Assembly: GCF_000403395.2 (NCBI RefSeq)
Contig: NZ_KE159675.1
Location: 128,325 to 192,324, forward strand
Direction: 5' to 3'
DNA length: 64,000 nt
Source: Anaerotruncus sp. G3(2012)
Lineage (GTDB): Bacteria > Bacillota > Clostridia > Oscillospirales > Ruminococcaceae
Notes under the pieces: generated by a model
What the model was told of the DNA's origin: nothing
What the model saw: only the letters and a program-made list of their open reading frames with translations
The model's database searches: none
In this document: positions 1 through 8,029 of the stretch, in pieces
How positions within the stretch are numbered: position 1 is the first letter of the stretch
Layout: each line of letters starts with the position of its first letter
Made by a program: the position numbers and the translations under genes

Positions 1-313
1 CCCAAAACTAAAGTTTTATTCAACTCTTTTGCTTTAGCCAGAGCTTGCCCAAAACCAAAGTTTTACTCGATTTTTTTCAAAAAATCGCGGGGTCGAGGGG
101 CGGAGCCCTCGACGCGCTCCGCAGAGCGCGGAACGCTTTATCCTGAGAAGCGCATTTTTCGGGTGAATTGCCGCCCGAAGGGCGGCAAGAGGGGGCTTTT
201 TGCAAGAGAAAAAGCCCCCTCCCGGTTTGGTGACCCGTATTAAGATTATAAACGAAAGATCGCCGCATTTCATCACGAAATACGGCGTTTTTTACCTGCG
301 ATTCTATTTTTGT
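1..313 (+). repeat. Intergenic repeat family 1, copy 1 (head + tail modules)
   Basis: This gene-free stretch is almost entirely repeat. Positions 54-123 carry the head module (AAAGTTTTACTC, then a T-rich/A-rich hairpin, then GGGGTCGAGGGGC). Positions 125-224 carry the tail module (GCGGAACGCTTTATCCTG ... GGGTGAATTGCCGC) and end in a large hairpin. Positions 1-20 look like the start of a second, truncated head. The same modules recur near 27.4, 31.1, 39.4, 48.8, 52.1 and 63.3 kb. Open frames here are not credible genes. Confidence 0.8.
190..220. terminator. Tail-module hairpin, terminator-like
   Basis: AGGGGGCTTTTT pairs with AAAAAGCCCCCT around a 7-nt loop. It lies downstream of the leftward gene ending at 314, so it can terminate that transcript. 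The same stem recurs in six other intergenic regions of the window. Confidence 0.65.
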
Positions 314-571
314 TTAGCAGGCAATCCAGTCTCCAACCCATTCCCCTTTAGAATAATTATAAAGGCGACGATAGATATGTCCATCTATGGTTTTATAAAC
401 CCACTCAATCTTATCTTTGCGGGGCTGGATGCTTCCTCCATCTATACCTGAGTTTTTAATTGTAGAGATCTGCGGGGCAGACCAGCCTGCAGCAGACACT
501 TGTATTCCCATAAAAGAAATAGCAAGCACAGAAGCAGAAAAAACAGCCAGCATTTTTTTACGAAGGTTCAA
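314..571 (-). CDS. Small secreted protein, function unknown
   Basis: An 85-residue protein with a Sec signal peptide: charged NLRKK start, hydrophobic stretch at about 7-22, and a VSA-A cleavage site near residue 27. The mature part is short and aromatic, with WVYKTIDGHIYRRLYNYS followed by WVGDWIAC. I recall similar small exported proteins in Clostridia but no assigned function. I chose a TTG start because GAGGTG sits 7 nt upstream. This start overlaps the end of the M56 peptidase gene by 14 nt, implying translational coupling. It is probably the third gene of a blaI-M56-peptide operon. Confidence 0.6.
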   Translation of the reverse strand: MNLRKKMLAVFSASVLAISFMGIQVSAAGWSAPQISTIKNSGIDGGSIQPRKDKIEWVYKTIDGHIYRRLYNYSKGEWVGDWIAC

Positions 572-1709
572 GTTGTGTCACCTCATCAATAGATTTATAA
601 ATTGGCATATCTGAAACTATATTACGACTATCATAAGCTATTCCCCAATAAACTCCGTCAATATAGACATCATATTGCCCATCATCTCTTAAAACAGAAA
701 ATATATTTTCTGAACTTAACGGTATAGAGTCCGCGAGTTCTGGATATTCTGGCTCCAATATAAAAGAAAAAGCGCCAATCAGAAGCGCTGCACACACAAG
801 CATACTTGGTACAAGATGTCGCTGACGCGCTTCTTTGGTCTGCCGATTGCTCATTGACAGCAACTGGAATCGCTGTTTCACTGGAGCCTCTTTTGCTGTT
901 GCAAACGCTAAGGCACAGTTGGAAAGCGGCGAATCAACACTGATCCTTGCGACATCCACCAGACACTGCATATAGTCATTGGTTTCTTTGTCGCTCATAT
1001 ACTGGGTAACCACTTCATCAGCATGAAGCTCTAAGACTTTTGCAAGCTGACTCCTGAGAAGCGATGTAATTGGATTCCACCAATACACCGCACAGACAAA
1101 TTCACAAAATATCTTGACCCAGGCATCATGGTTATCATAATGTGCGATCTCATGCCGGAGGACATGCGACCATTCCTCAATGGAAAGCTCCATGTCAGGT
1201 ATCGCGATGACTGGGTATCGCCATCCAACCATCATCGGAACTTTAACCAGAGGAGAACATATCAGTTGGAAGGTTGCAATTCCCTTGGAACGCTTTTTGC
1301 ATAACCCAACCAACGCTATTTTTGCTTCCGCAGGACAAGGAACCGCCGTTTTGCGTATAGCTCCTTCAAGCTGCAAAAAAGGAAACATCGACCGCGAAAA
1401 GCAGATAACCGCACCGATTAGCCAGATTGTGACGAGAATCACTCCCGGGGATACCGCTATTTCCCCAAATACAAGTGGGGTAATCAGGAAATCCCGTAAT
1501 GCAGGCAGGCCCCATCCAAGATAGATACTGGTTTCAAAGCCAAGCTCAAACGGAATCACCATGCGGATCATAGCAATCATCAGAAACCAGATAATCACTC
1601 TCGAACCGGTATAAACAAGCCACTCGTCCTTTTGTAAAAACCGCCAGACCAAGTAAATCAGCAGACTGCCGAAAAAAATAATGCTCATCAAACCGGTTGC
1701 TGAAATCAT
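558..1709 (-). CDS. BlaR1/MecR1-type M56 family membrane metallopeptidase
   Basis: A 383-residue integral membrane protease of the M56 family. These normally sense an outside signal and cleave the partner BlaI-type repressor. The zinc motif HEIAH is at about residues 186-190, followed by a downstream ELHADE segment typical of the family. Several hydrophobic segments precede it, and one more near residue 310 leads to a short outside tail of about 60 residues. The penicillin-binding sensor domain of BlaR1/MecR1 is absent, so the ligand is probably not a beta-lactam. The start at 1709 follows the blaI stop by a single base. A longer in-frame start at 1769 would overlap blaI and has no better ribosome site. 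Confidence 0.88.
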   Translation of the reverse strand: MISATGLMSIIFFGSLLIYLVWRFLQKDEWLVYTGSRVIIWFLMIAMIRMVIPFELGFETSIYLGWGLPALRDFLITPLVFGEIAVSPGVILVTIWLIGAVICFSRSMFPFLQLEGAIRKTAVPCPAEAKIALVGLCKKRSKGIATFQLICSPLVKVPMMVGWRYPVIAIPDMELSIEEWSHVLRHEIAHYDNHDAWVKIFCEFVCAVYWWNPITSLLRSQLAKVLELHADEVVTQYMSDKETNDYMQCLVDVARISVDSPLSNCALAFATAKEAPVKQRFQLLSMSNRQTKEARQRHLVPSMLVCAALLIGAFSFILEPEYPELADSIPLSSENIFSVLRDDGQYDVYIDGVYWGIAYDSRNIVSDMPIYKSIDEVTQLEPS

Positions 1710-1710
1710 C

Positions 1711-2118
1711 TTAAGAGTCCGCCTCGAGTTTCTCCCGATGCTGGTGAACAAGCTCCTCCAGCTCATCAATCGTCTTTCTGTCTACATCTTCTTCCAGGAG
1801 TCTGGAAACGATTTGTGTCGTAGGCAGCTTGGGGCTGATGTCTTTGAACTGTTTGATGAAAAGCTCGGTCGTATACACTTCGGGATCCACATTGGGTCTA
1901 TACCGACGGGAAAGAACGGTTCCACTGTGGACAATGTCCGCGATCTCGATCATCCCGGCATTCAGAAGATTTTTCAGAACCACATTTACGGTGTTGATGC
2001 TTGTAGAACTGATCCTGGCAATCTCAGACGCAAGATAAGGCGTATCGCTTTTCCACAGCAGGGTCATGACCTCCATTTCCCTGCGGCTCAACTGAATTGG
2101 ATTTCTAATTTGGGGCAC
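1711..2118 (-). CDS. BlaI/MecI/CopY family transcriptional repressor
   Basis: A 135-residue winged-helix repressor. Residues 7-75 match the BlaI fold, with LSRREMEVMTLLW at the start, the recognition helix around SINTVNVVLKNLL, and a wing near SRRYRP. A C-terminal dimerisation/cleavage region follows. The start is GTG, with AAAGGAG 7 nt upstream. It is the first gene of an operon with the M56 peptidase (1-nt gap) and the small secreted protein, and it presumably represses its own promoter at about 2167-2194. The signal is unknown because the partner lacks a beta-lactam sensor domain. Confidence 0.9.
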   Translation of the reverse strand: MPQIRNPIQLSRREMEVMTLLWKSDTPYLASEIARISSTSINTVNVVLKNLLNAGMIEIADIVHSGTVLSRRYRPNVDPEVYTTELFIKQFKDISPKLPTTQIVSRLLEEDVDRKTIDELEELVHQHREKLEADS

Positions 2119-2166
2119 AGCACATCTCCTTTCTTTTTTCCTAAAACGGAATTTACTTTATAAATA

Positions 2167-2194
2167 ATTATAATACAAAAAAATAGAAAGTCAA
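2167..2194 (-). promoter_or_regulatory. Sigma-A promoter of the blaI operon
   Basis: On the minus strand TTGACT and TATAAT are separated by 16 nt, about 50 nt before the blaI start. The surrounding sequence is AT-rich. I do not see a clear TACA/TGTA BlaI operator. Confidence 0.7.
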
Positions 2195-2283
2195 TAGTTC
2201 TGAGGGAAATTTTTATCCGTTTTTTGAAAAAGCGGGTATCTGCCCCCGAAAAGTACGACGCGGGCTAAAAAAGCCGCGGCAAA

Positions 2284-3276
2284 TCAAAACGGAACCGGAA
2301 GGAGAAAGCCGGGGGTAACGATCAGGATTGCCGCGCCCGCCGCGAACGAGACCCCGTTGGCAACAAGCGCATAGATAACTGCCAGCCAGCGGCGCGCCGG
2401 TTCTCCCGCCGGACGGTACCGGGGCAGCAGAAACGCATAGGCAGTCGCTTCGAGCAGAAATACCAGAAATTCCAACAGAACATATTCGACCATCAGCAGC
2501 AGGCCGCCCGCATGATAGGCGGTCAGATTGAGCAGGAGGTTCAAAATCCCCTGGGTGACAAGGTTAGCCGCCAGAACAATGCGTATCTGCTGTCTGGCGC
2601 GGTAACAGAACAGAACCGCAACCACAAGTTCGATCGCGATGGTTGCAGCCATCCGGCAGAAAAACGAAACAATCTGCCAGAGATAACAATACGATCTTTG
2701 CATTGAAAATTCGCCGATTTTTGTCTCGCCCGGCGACAGCGAAAGATCGTGCAGATCAGCGGTGAACAGGCTGTCAAATGCGTACCGCTCATAGCTTTCG
2801 GCGCTCACCACAAAAGCATCCTGCTCGGGAAAATAGAGCAGAAGTTTAAAACGGGCAGGCGGAAAATAGCCCCAGGTAAACGAGGAGGTCTCGGTACAGT
2901 CCTGAAAATATTGCAGGAAGTACCAGCCATCCGGACCCTCAAACGCTACAAATTTTTCCCAGATTGGGTATTCCGGGTCTTCAGGCGTATAGCGCGGATT
3001 GTCTGGAAACTCCTCCAGCGCGGTATACGGCCCGCAAAACGGCTCGGGAGAAAGGAGCGTAGCCATGTACCGTTGCCCTTCCAGCCCCTCGAACCGGATG
3101 CGGGTTGAGGCCTTCGGCCCCATATCTGCCGAAATTCCGGTCGACAAGAGAAGAACAGCCAGAACCATGCAAAGGACCGCCGTAACCGTCCTTCGAAAAA
3201 ACCATCTGGTTTGGGCGGGACCACCTTTTTTTCCCTGGCGCAGAGAAACCGTTAAAGCGCCATCAGACCTGTTCAT
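2284..3276 (-). CDS. Putative membrane protein with an extracytoplasmic domain
   Basis: A protein of about 330 residues that I do not recognise by name. It has one N-terminal membrane segment (about 28-48), then a region of about 150 residues outside the membrane that is rich in aromatic residues and prolines. About five hydrophobic segments lie in the C-terminal half, including one containing LAANLVTQGILNLLLNL. The gene begins inside the end of degV. ATG at 3276 has AGGA just upstream, and GTG at 3288 is an alternative, giving a 14-26 nt overlap. Translational coupling to degV is likely, but a functional link is not shown. Confidence 0.7.
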   Translation of the reverse strand: MNRSDGALTVSLRQGKKGGPAQTRWFFRRTVTAVLCMVLAVLLLSTGISADMGPKASTRIRFEGLEGQRYMATLLSPEPFCGPYTALEEFPDNPRYTPEDPEYPIWEKFVAFEGPDGWYFLQYFQDCTETSSFTWGYFPPARFKLLLYFPEQDAFVVSAESYERYAFDSLFTADLHDLSLSPGETKIGEFSMQRSYCYLWQIVSFFCRMAATIAIELVVAVLFCYRARQQIRIVLAANLVTQGILNLLLNLTAYHAGGLLLMVEYVLLEFLVFLLEATAYAFLLPRYRPAGEPARRWLAVIYALVANGVSFAAGAAILIVTPGFLLPVPF

Positions 3277-4198
3277 AGTCCTGTTCACGTGCGCGGGTAT
3301 TCAACCGCTTCTTGCCCCGGACGATCAACCCCACGACTTTAGGCCCGGCATTGATGACGATTGCCGCACCCGCTTGCCAGAGCGCCTTGGGGGAATGGCC
3401 AAACCGTTTGGAAATCGCCTTGCTCATCTCCTCCCCGCACTCGGCGGCCGAGCCGTAGACCACGACGGTCGGGGCTTTTTTATCCGCGCAGTTGGCGTAT
3501 CCCACCTCTGCCAGACGGGTGATGAGGTTTTTGTCGCCGCGCACCTTTTCAATTACCGTAGTTTTTCCGTCTATGATCGAGATGATCGGGCGCAGACCCA
3601 GCACCTCCCCCACAAAGGCCGCTGCTGCGGGCACCCGCCCGGACTTTTTCACATAGGCCAGGGTGTAGGGGGCAAAATAAATCTCAACGGTCGAAAAAAA
3701 GTCGTCCAGATAGGAGACAATATCCTCTGCCGTTTTGCCGGCCTTGACCATCTTGGACGCCTCAACCAGCGGGTAGCCATAGCCCAGGGTATAACTGCCG
3801 GAGTCCAGAATTGTGATCCGCAGCCTGTCCTGCGCGTCCGGATGCTCCTCGAAAAAGGTCTTTTTTGCAAAAACCGCCGCTTCAAACATATTTGAACCTG
3901 CGGAGGTGATCGTCGTATTGATGATATCGGTATAGCCCTGTGCATAAGCGTCCTCATACGCCTGCTGGTAGGTCAGCGACAGGATGTGGCTGGTGACTGG
4001 CAGCTCCTTTGCTGCGGACAGCCTTTCGTAAAATTCCGGGATCGTGAAATCCACCCGCTCGTAATAGCCCTTCCCGTCGATCGTGATCGGGATCGGCAGC
4101 ATCACGATGCCGCCTTCGGTCAGGTCCTGATCGCTGATGTCGCTTGCAGAGTCGGTCATCAGCAGAATCTTCTGGTTGTGTGCTGTTTTTTTTGCCAT
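3263..4198 (-). CDS. DegV family fatty-acid-binding protein
   Basis: A 311-residue DegV-fold protein. Family members bind a fatty acid and, in some Firmicutes, deliver it to the FakA kinase. The N-terminus shows LLMTDSASDISDQ, the usual start of the family. The ligand-binding elements TSA at about residues 100-102 and the segment YVKKSGRVPA are present. The length is normal. AGGAG lies 8-9 nt before the ATG. It follows trmL by 10 nt in the same direction. The specific lipid partner cannot be told from sequence. Confidence 0.9.
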   Translation of the reverse strand: MAKKTAHNQKILLMTDSASDISDQDLTEGGIVMLPIPITIDGKGYYERVDFTIPEFYERLSAAKELPVTSHILSLTYQQAYEDAYAQGYTDIINTTITSAGSNMFEAAVFAKKTFFEEHPDAQDRLRITILDSGSYTLGYGYPLVEASKMVKAGKTAEDIVSYLDDFFSTVEIYFAPYTLAYVKKSGRVPAAAAFVGEVLGLRPIISIIDGKTTVIEKVRGDKNLITRLAEVGYANCADKKAPTVVVYGSAAECGEEMSKAISKRFGHSPKALWQAGAAIVINAGPKVVGLIVRGKKRLNTRAREQDYEQV

Positions 4199-4208
4199 AT
4201 CTGTTCTC

Positions 4209-4709
4209 CTATCCGTTCCATTCGTATTTGGTCAGCTTGCCCGCATTTTGCAGTTCGGGAAACTCCCACTGGCGCAGCGCCTCATAAACCGCCACCGCCA
4301 CCGTATTCGAGAGGTTCAGGCTGCGTGCCCCCGCGATCATCGGCAGACGTACGCAGCATTCCGGATTTGCATGGAGAAGTTCCTCGGGGAGCCCCCGGTC
4401 CTCCCGGCCAAATACAAGGTAGGTGTTGTCCGGATACTGCGGCTCGGTATAGGTCTGCTGTGCTTTGGTGCTGAAATAATAAAATCTTCCCTCATTTTGC
4501 GCAAAAAATGCGGCCGATGAGGGATAGGTCGTGATGTCCAACAGATGCCAGTAGTCCAGCCCCGCGCGTTTGAGTTTGGCATCGGTGATCTCGAAGCCCA
4601 AAGGCCCTACCAGGTGCAGGCGTGCACCGGTCGCTGCACAGGTGCGCGCGATGTTGCCGGTATTCTGCGGAATCTGCGGCTCAATCAGAACAATGTTTAA
4701 GGTCGGCAT
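4209..4709 (-). CDS. trmL: tRNA (cytidine/uridine-34-2'-O-)-methyltransferase TrmL
   Basis: A 166-residue SPOUT-fold enzyme that methylates the ribose of the wobble base in certain tRNA-Leu species using S-adenosylmethionine. The N-terminal signature IPQNTGNIARTC, the central YLVFGREDRGLPEE and the C-terminal LNLSNTVAVAVYEALRQ (trefoil-knot SAM site) are all present. The start at 4709 has GAGG 8 nt upstream. An ATG three codons earlier overlaps that ribosome site and is less likely. Length and motifs match the family well. Confidence 0.93.
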   Translation of the reverse strand: MPTLNIVLIEPQIPQNTGNIARTCAATGARLHLVGPLGFEITDAKLKRAGLDYWHLLDITTYPSSAAFFAQNEGRFYYFSTKAQQTYTEPQYPDNTYLVFGREDRGLPEELLHANPECCVRLPMIAGARSLNLSNTVAVAVYEALRQWEFPELQNAGKLTKYEWNG

Positions 4710-4943
4710 GTTTTCCATCCTCGCGGTACAGAGTTCTGGCTGGCGCTCCCAGCCAGAGCCCTCGGTCTGTTTTCTCTACTTTACCATTTTGTGCCCGAGG
4801 AAGTCAATATCGTACAAGCGCTTCTTTCCTGCAAATTGACGTCCTGTGAACAGCATAGGGGAAGCTTCTGCCGTTATCTGCCCGCCGGGTCGACAACACA
4901 GATTTTCTCGAAGGATATTTTTCCACATCATCAAAAATACTTG

Positions 4944-4972
4944 TTGAAAGAATGTGCAAACTATGATAATAT
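4944..4972 (+). promoter_or_regulatory. Sigma-A promoter for the gene at 5002
   Basis: TTGAAA and TAATAT are separated by 17 nt, about 30 nt before the start codon. The GGAGG site of the gene follows directly. Confidence 0.6.
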
Positions 4973-5001
4973 TTTAAAAAATATACATAGGAGGTAGGGA
5001 A

Positions 5002-6177
5002 ATGGAGAAGCAAAGCGGTTCAACACAAAAATGGTATCCAAAAAATATCCGGATCATCTTATCTCTTCTGCTCTTTGTTTCTGTAGGTCTTATTTTGATG
5101 TGGGAGTGCAGCGGATGGAACCCAACGTCTAAAGCGGTCATATCAGTATTGGGGAACACGGCGGCGGACGTGCTCGGCTGGGGATTGCCTGCGTTGCTTT
5201 GGCTGTTGGCTGCAATCGGAATATTGTCCCTTCTGAAAAAGGGAAAAAGGCTGGATGGGAGCCGGTTTAAAAGGCTTTCATGCGCCGGATTGTGTGTGGC
5301 CTCCTGCTCTTTTCTGGCCTGTGCACCTGCCCCTCTGGGGGTCGAAAGGCAAGTGCCGGAACATCTGCCGGCCGCAGCAACTGTCAGTTCCCTTTCCCTA
5401 GCAGAGAGGGAATCCGGATCGCAAGCGCCCGAACCGGCCTTAACAAAGCGGTTGAATGTCAGCCAGGCAATCCTGAAAGAGATGGAGCCGGACAGGCTGT
5501 CTTTGGAACTTGCACTTTATAAAGCCGCGGAAAAAGCCAATGCTGCAAGCATAGACAAAATTGAGGTTACCGTCTCGGCAAAAGACAAATTTGCCGTTGA
5601 TACAGAGCTGGCAATTCTTCAAAACGATATGAAAGCGGCGAAATGGGCGGCGGTTACGCTCTATAACACCTTTGCAGAGATAGAGGGGTACCAGGTTTCC
5701 CTCTATACGTTTGCAGTGTCTGCCAACCAGACTCCGCTTTGGACGATCTCCAAAACAGATGATGACGAGAAATTCAGCATTGCAAGCGTGACGCAGGATG
5801 GGGCAGCAACGACGTTTACCGCGCAGGAATTGGAGCAGGAACGTGCAGGGGCTGTATCTTCCGGCCAATCGGAATCGCCTGCGCGGGAGCCTGCCGTACA
5901 GAAACAACCGGTTCCTGCTGCACCGGCCCCTGCGGTCACATCCCCGCCGGCGGACAACAGCTGGACCGCTGACCTTGATAAAAACGCATCCGACACCAAT
6001 GAGGTCACCGGGCCGTTGGATCAAACCGCTTACTGGGTACCACGCGGAAAATCCTATCATTTTTCTTCCAACTGCACCACGCTGAAACGCTCCAAAACCA
6101 TTCTGAGCGGGAGCCTACAGCAGGCGTTGTCCGCCGGAAAAGCGGACCCCTGCAACCTGTGCGCAGGAGGCAGATAA
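5002..6177 (+). CDS. Membrane-anchored protein with a C-terminal Cys-rich YHFxxNC motif
   Basis: A 391-residue protein with three hydrophobic segments in the first 110 residues (about 17-33, 50-77 and 92-107). A long variable region rich in Pro, Ala and Ser follows. The last 45 residues form a compact module: YWVPRGKSYHFSSNCTTLKR, then the final DPCNLCAGG. This module resembles the small Ada-like or nuclease-tail Cys motif found at the ends of many Clostridial surface proteins, where it probably binds a metal. Expression is from its own promoter with a good GGAGG site. A hairpin at 6188 ends the transcript. I cannot assign a function. Confidence 0.75.
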   Translation: MEKQSGSTQKWYPKNIRIILSLLLFVSVGLILMWECSGWNPTSKAVISVLGNTAADVLGWGLPALLWLLAAIGILSLLKKGKRLDGSRFKRLSCAGLCVASCSFLACAPAPLGVERQVPEHLPAAATVSSLSLAERESGSQAPEPALTKRLNVSQAILKEMEPDRLSLELALYKAAEKANAASIDKIEVTVSAKDKFAVDTELAILQNDMKAAKWAAVTLYNTFAEIEGYQVSLYTFAVSANQTPLWTISKTDDDEKFSIASVTQDGAATTFTAQELEQERAGAVSSGQSESPAREPAVQKQPVPAAPAPAVTSPPADNSWTADLDKNASDTNEVTGPLDQTAYWVPRGKSYHFSSNCTTLKRSKTILSGSLQQALSAGKADPCNLCAGGR

Positions 6178-6187
6178 CGGACAGAAT

Positions 6188-6223
6188 AAAAATACCGCCG
6201 GTTGCAAAACCGGCGGTATTTTT
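6188..6223. terminator. Bidirectional terminator between convergent genes
   Basis: A perfect 16-bp stem (AAAAATACCGCCGGTT / AACCGGCGGTATTTTT) with a GCAA tetraloop lies between the gene ending at 6177 and the leftward gene ending at 6247. Confidence 0.9.
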
Positions 6224-6246
6224 GATCGTCTGAGACCTGCAGCGGG

Positions 6247-7332
6247 TCAGAAGCTGGGGGAACGGTCCAGAAGCTCCTCGAAGATTCCGGCGAGAACATA
6301 GGGGGTATCGTCCGGGAAAATCGAATCCCCGGCCTTCATATCTCCGCCTGAGTCTTCACTAATCAGCTCCCCAAATTCGGTCAGGTTCCCATCGTTTCCG
6401 ACCTGATCGCGGACGTCAAACAGCATTTCGTCGCCCACTGAAAGCATAAGCGGCATGAACGCGCTGTCTGAAACCATGATGCAGAGAAGGAACGGCTCTT
6501 CCTCGAGCACCGAATCTTCACCGCCTGCAACCGTCCCAGGCAGGTAGATATACACCCCATCGGTATAAACATCATCCGCGAAGAGGGCCGCCTCTACCCA
6601 GCCATAGTTTTGCTGGAGGACTGCTACCGTAATTGGCTGGAGAACCTCGTCAAAAAAGAGCTGGAAAGAACTGAGCGGGTCGATATACTCGGTATCCGGC
6701 TGGGATTCTTCCCAGAAGTGCTCCAGCTCCTCGGGCTGGGATCCCGCCCAGTCAGTCGCGATCTCTTCCGGAGCGGGGGCACTAGCCGCTTCCGAGTGGA
6801 GCTGTTCGTTCTCCTGCGCGTATGAGAACACCAACGACAATCCCACAGGCAGCAGAGTGAAAAAGATCATGACGATGACCACAGTAAGCAGGCATCCAAC
6901 CAGAGGAGGCTTTCTGAGCGGCTTATCCAGCTTGGACGCGGATTGATATTTTTTTCCGTGGGCAAACCGCCGGGCAGTTTCTTCATGGTAGTAGTGGCTT
7001 CCCTGAAATACGCTCTGGTCGAACTCGTCAGAGATGTCGTACCGGTCCCGGTCGGGGGCAGGCTCGTCCTTGCGGTCACGCTCCCGTTCGATCTCCTGGT
7101 TTCTCCGACGGATGGTGCAGATCGCGCAGACATCATCAATGTAGCTTCCGGGAAGTTCCTTGCCGCAGTCATGGCAGTGCTTTTTTGGCATCCCCGGACG
7201 GATGCAGTCGTCATCCGGAACAGTGGACACCGGTTCCGTGGCTTTGGGCGTCTGCTCCGGGTGTTTGATCCCACAATAACAGCAATAAAGGCTGTCCTCC
7301 GGGATTTCCCGTCCGCACTTTCTGCAAAACAT
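6247..7332 (-). CDS. Double zinc-ribbon membrane protein
   Basis: A 361-residue protein beginning MFCRKCGREIPEDSLYCCYCG, a classic zinc ribbon with four Cys in two CxxC pairs. A second ribbon follows at about residues 50-70 (CHDCG ... CAIC). A charged linker then leads to one membrane segment at about residues 145-172 (LVGCLLTVVIVMIFFTLLPV). The remaining 190 or so residues are acidic and probably outside. The start at 7332 is set by GAGG about 9 nt upstream and by the zinc ribbon starting at once. It lies 61 nt downstream of the corrinoid protein gene. Ribbon-plus-membrane proteins are common in Clostridia and mostly uncharacterised. Confidence 0.78.
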   Translation of the reverse strand: MFCRKCGREIPEDSLYCCYCGIKHPEQTPKATEPVSTVPDDDCIRPGMPKKHCHDCGKELPGSYIDDVCAICTIRRRNQEIERERDRKDEPAPDRDRYDISDEFDQSVFQGSHYYHEETARRFAHGKKYQSASKLDKPLRKPPLVGCLLTVVIVMIFFTLLPVGLSLVFSYAQENEQLHSEAASAPAPEEIATDWAGSQPEELEHFWEESQPDTEYIDPLSSFQLFFDEVLQPITVAVLQQNYGWVEAALFADDVYTDGVYIYLPGTVAGGEDSVLEEEPFLLCIMVSDSAFMPLMLSVGDEMLFDVRDQVGNDGNLTEFGELISEDSGGDMKAGDSIFPDDTPYVLAGIFEELLDRSPSF

Positions 7333-7393
7333 ACAAATCAACCTCATTTCAGCGCTGCCCCCATCGGGAAACAGCGCGCAAAGATTCGCGCTG

Positions 7394-8029
7394 CTACTCG
7401 CAGAAGCGCAGCGCAACCTCGGCAGCGGTCGCTGCGTCGGGGGTATAGCTGTCCGCACCGATCGTGTCACAGTAGCTTTGGGTAACCGGTGCGCCGCCGA
7501 TCATCACCTTGACATTCCCGGCAAGCGGCGATTCCCTGACCAGGTCAACGACCCGCTTCATTTCGGGCATGGTGGTCGTGAGCAGCGCGGAACAGGCAAT
7601 GATTGCCGCACCATGTTCCTGTGCTGCGGACAGGTATTTTTCGGCAGGCACATCCACCCCTAGGTCGATGACCTTCAACCCTTTGCCTTCAAACATCATC
7701 TTTACGAGATTTTTTCCAATATCGTGCTGGTCGCCCTTGACAGTGCCGATCACCACGGTGCCCTTCGATTCCACCCCCGCATCAGCGAGCAGCGGTTTCA
7801 AAAGCCCAAGGCCGGCGTTCATCGCGCGGGCGGCAAGCATCACTTCAGGGATAAACACCTTGTTTGCCTTGAATTTTTCACCGATCACATTCATGCCGGC
7901 CAGCAGCCCATCGTTTAAAATCTGGTCGGCGGAGATTCCCGCGTCTATCGCTTTTTGAATCTGCTGTTTGACAGCGGGTGCGCGCCCCTGCTGCAACAGT
8001 TTGCTCAGATCCTCCAACAGTCCCTCCAA
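7394..8029 (-). CDS. Cobalamin-binding corrinoid protein of a methyltransferase system
   Basis: A 211-residue corrinoid shuttle protein. An N-terminal helical cap (residues 1-85) is followed by a Rossmann-like B12 domain. The cobalt-ligating motif DQHDIG lies at about residues 100-105 within GTVKGDQHDIGKN. The downstream SALLTTTMPEM and IGGAPVTQ segments bind the nucleotide tail. I chose a TTG start at 8029, preceded by GGGGG. An upstream ATG at 8170 would add 47 residues encoded by repeat-like DNA that do not match the family. No methyltransferase or reductive activase gene is adjacent, so the substrate is unknown. Confidence 0.88.
   Translation of the reverse strand: MEGLLEDLSKLLQQGRAPAVKQQIQKAIDAGISADQILNDGLLAGMNVIGEKFKANKVFIPEVMLAARAMNAGLGLLKPLLADAGVESKGTVVIGTVKGDQHDIGKNLVKMMFEGKGLKVIDLGVDVPAEKYLSAAQEHGAAIIACSALLTTTMPEMKRVVDLVRESPLAGNVKVMIGGAPVTQSYCDTIGADSYTPDAATAAEVALRFCE

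Noticed and set aside
558-2118. A beta-lactam resistance regulator pair (blaR1-blaI)
   Set aside because: The repressor and M56 protease are of this type, but the protease lacks the penicillin-binding sensor domain and no beta-lactamase or PBP2a gene is nearby.
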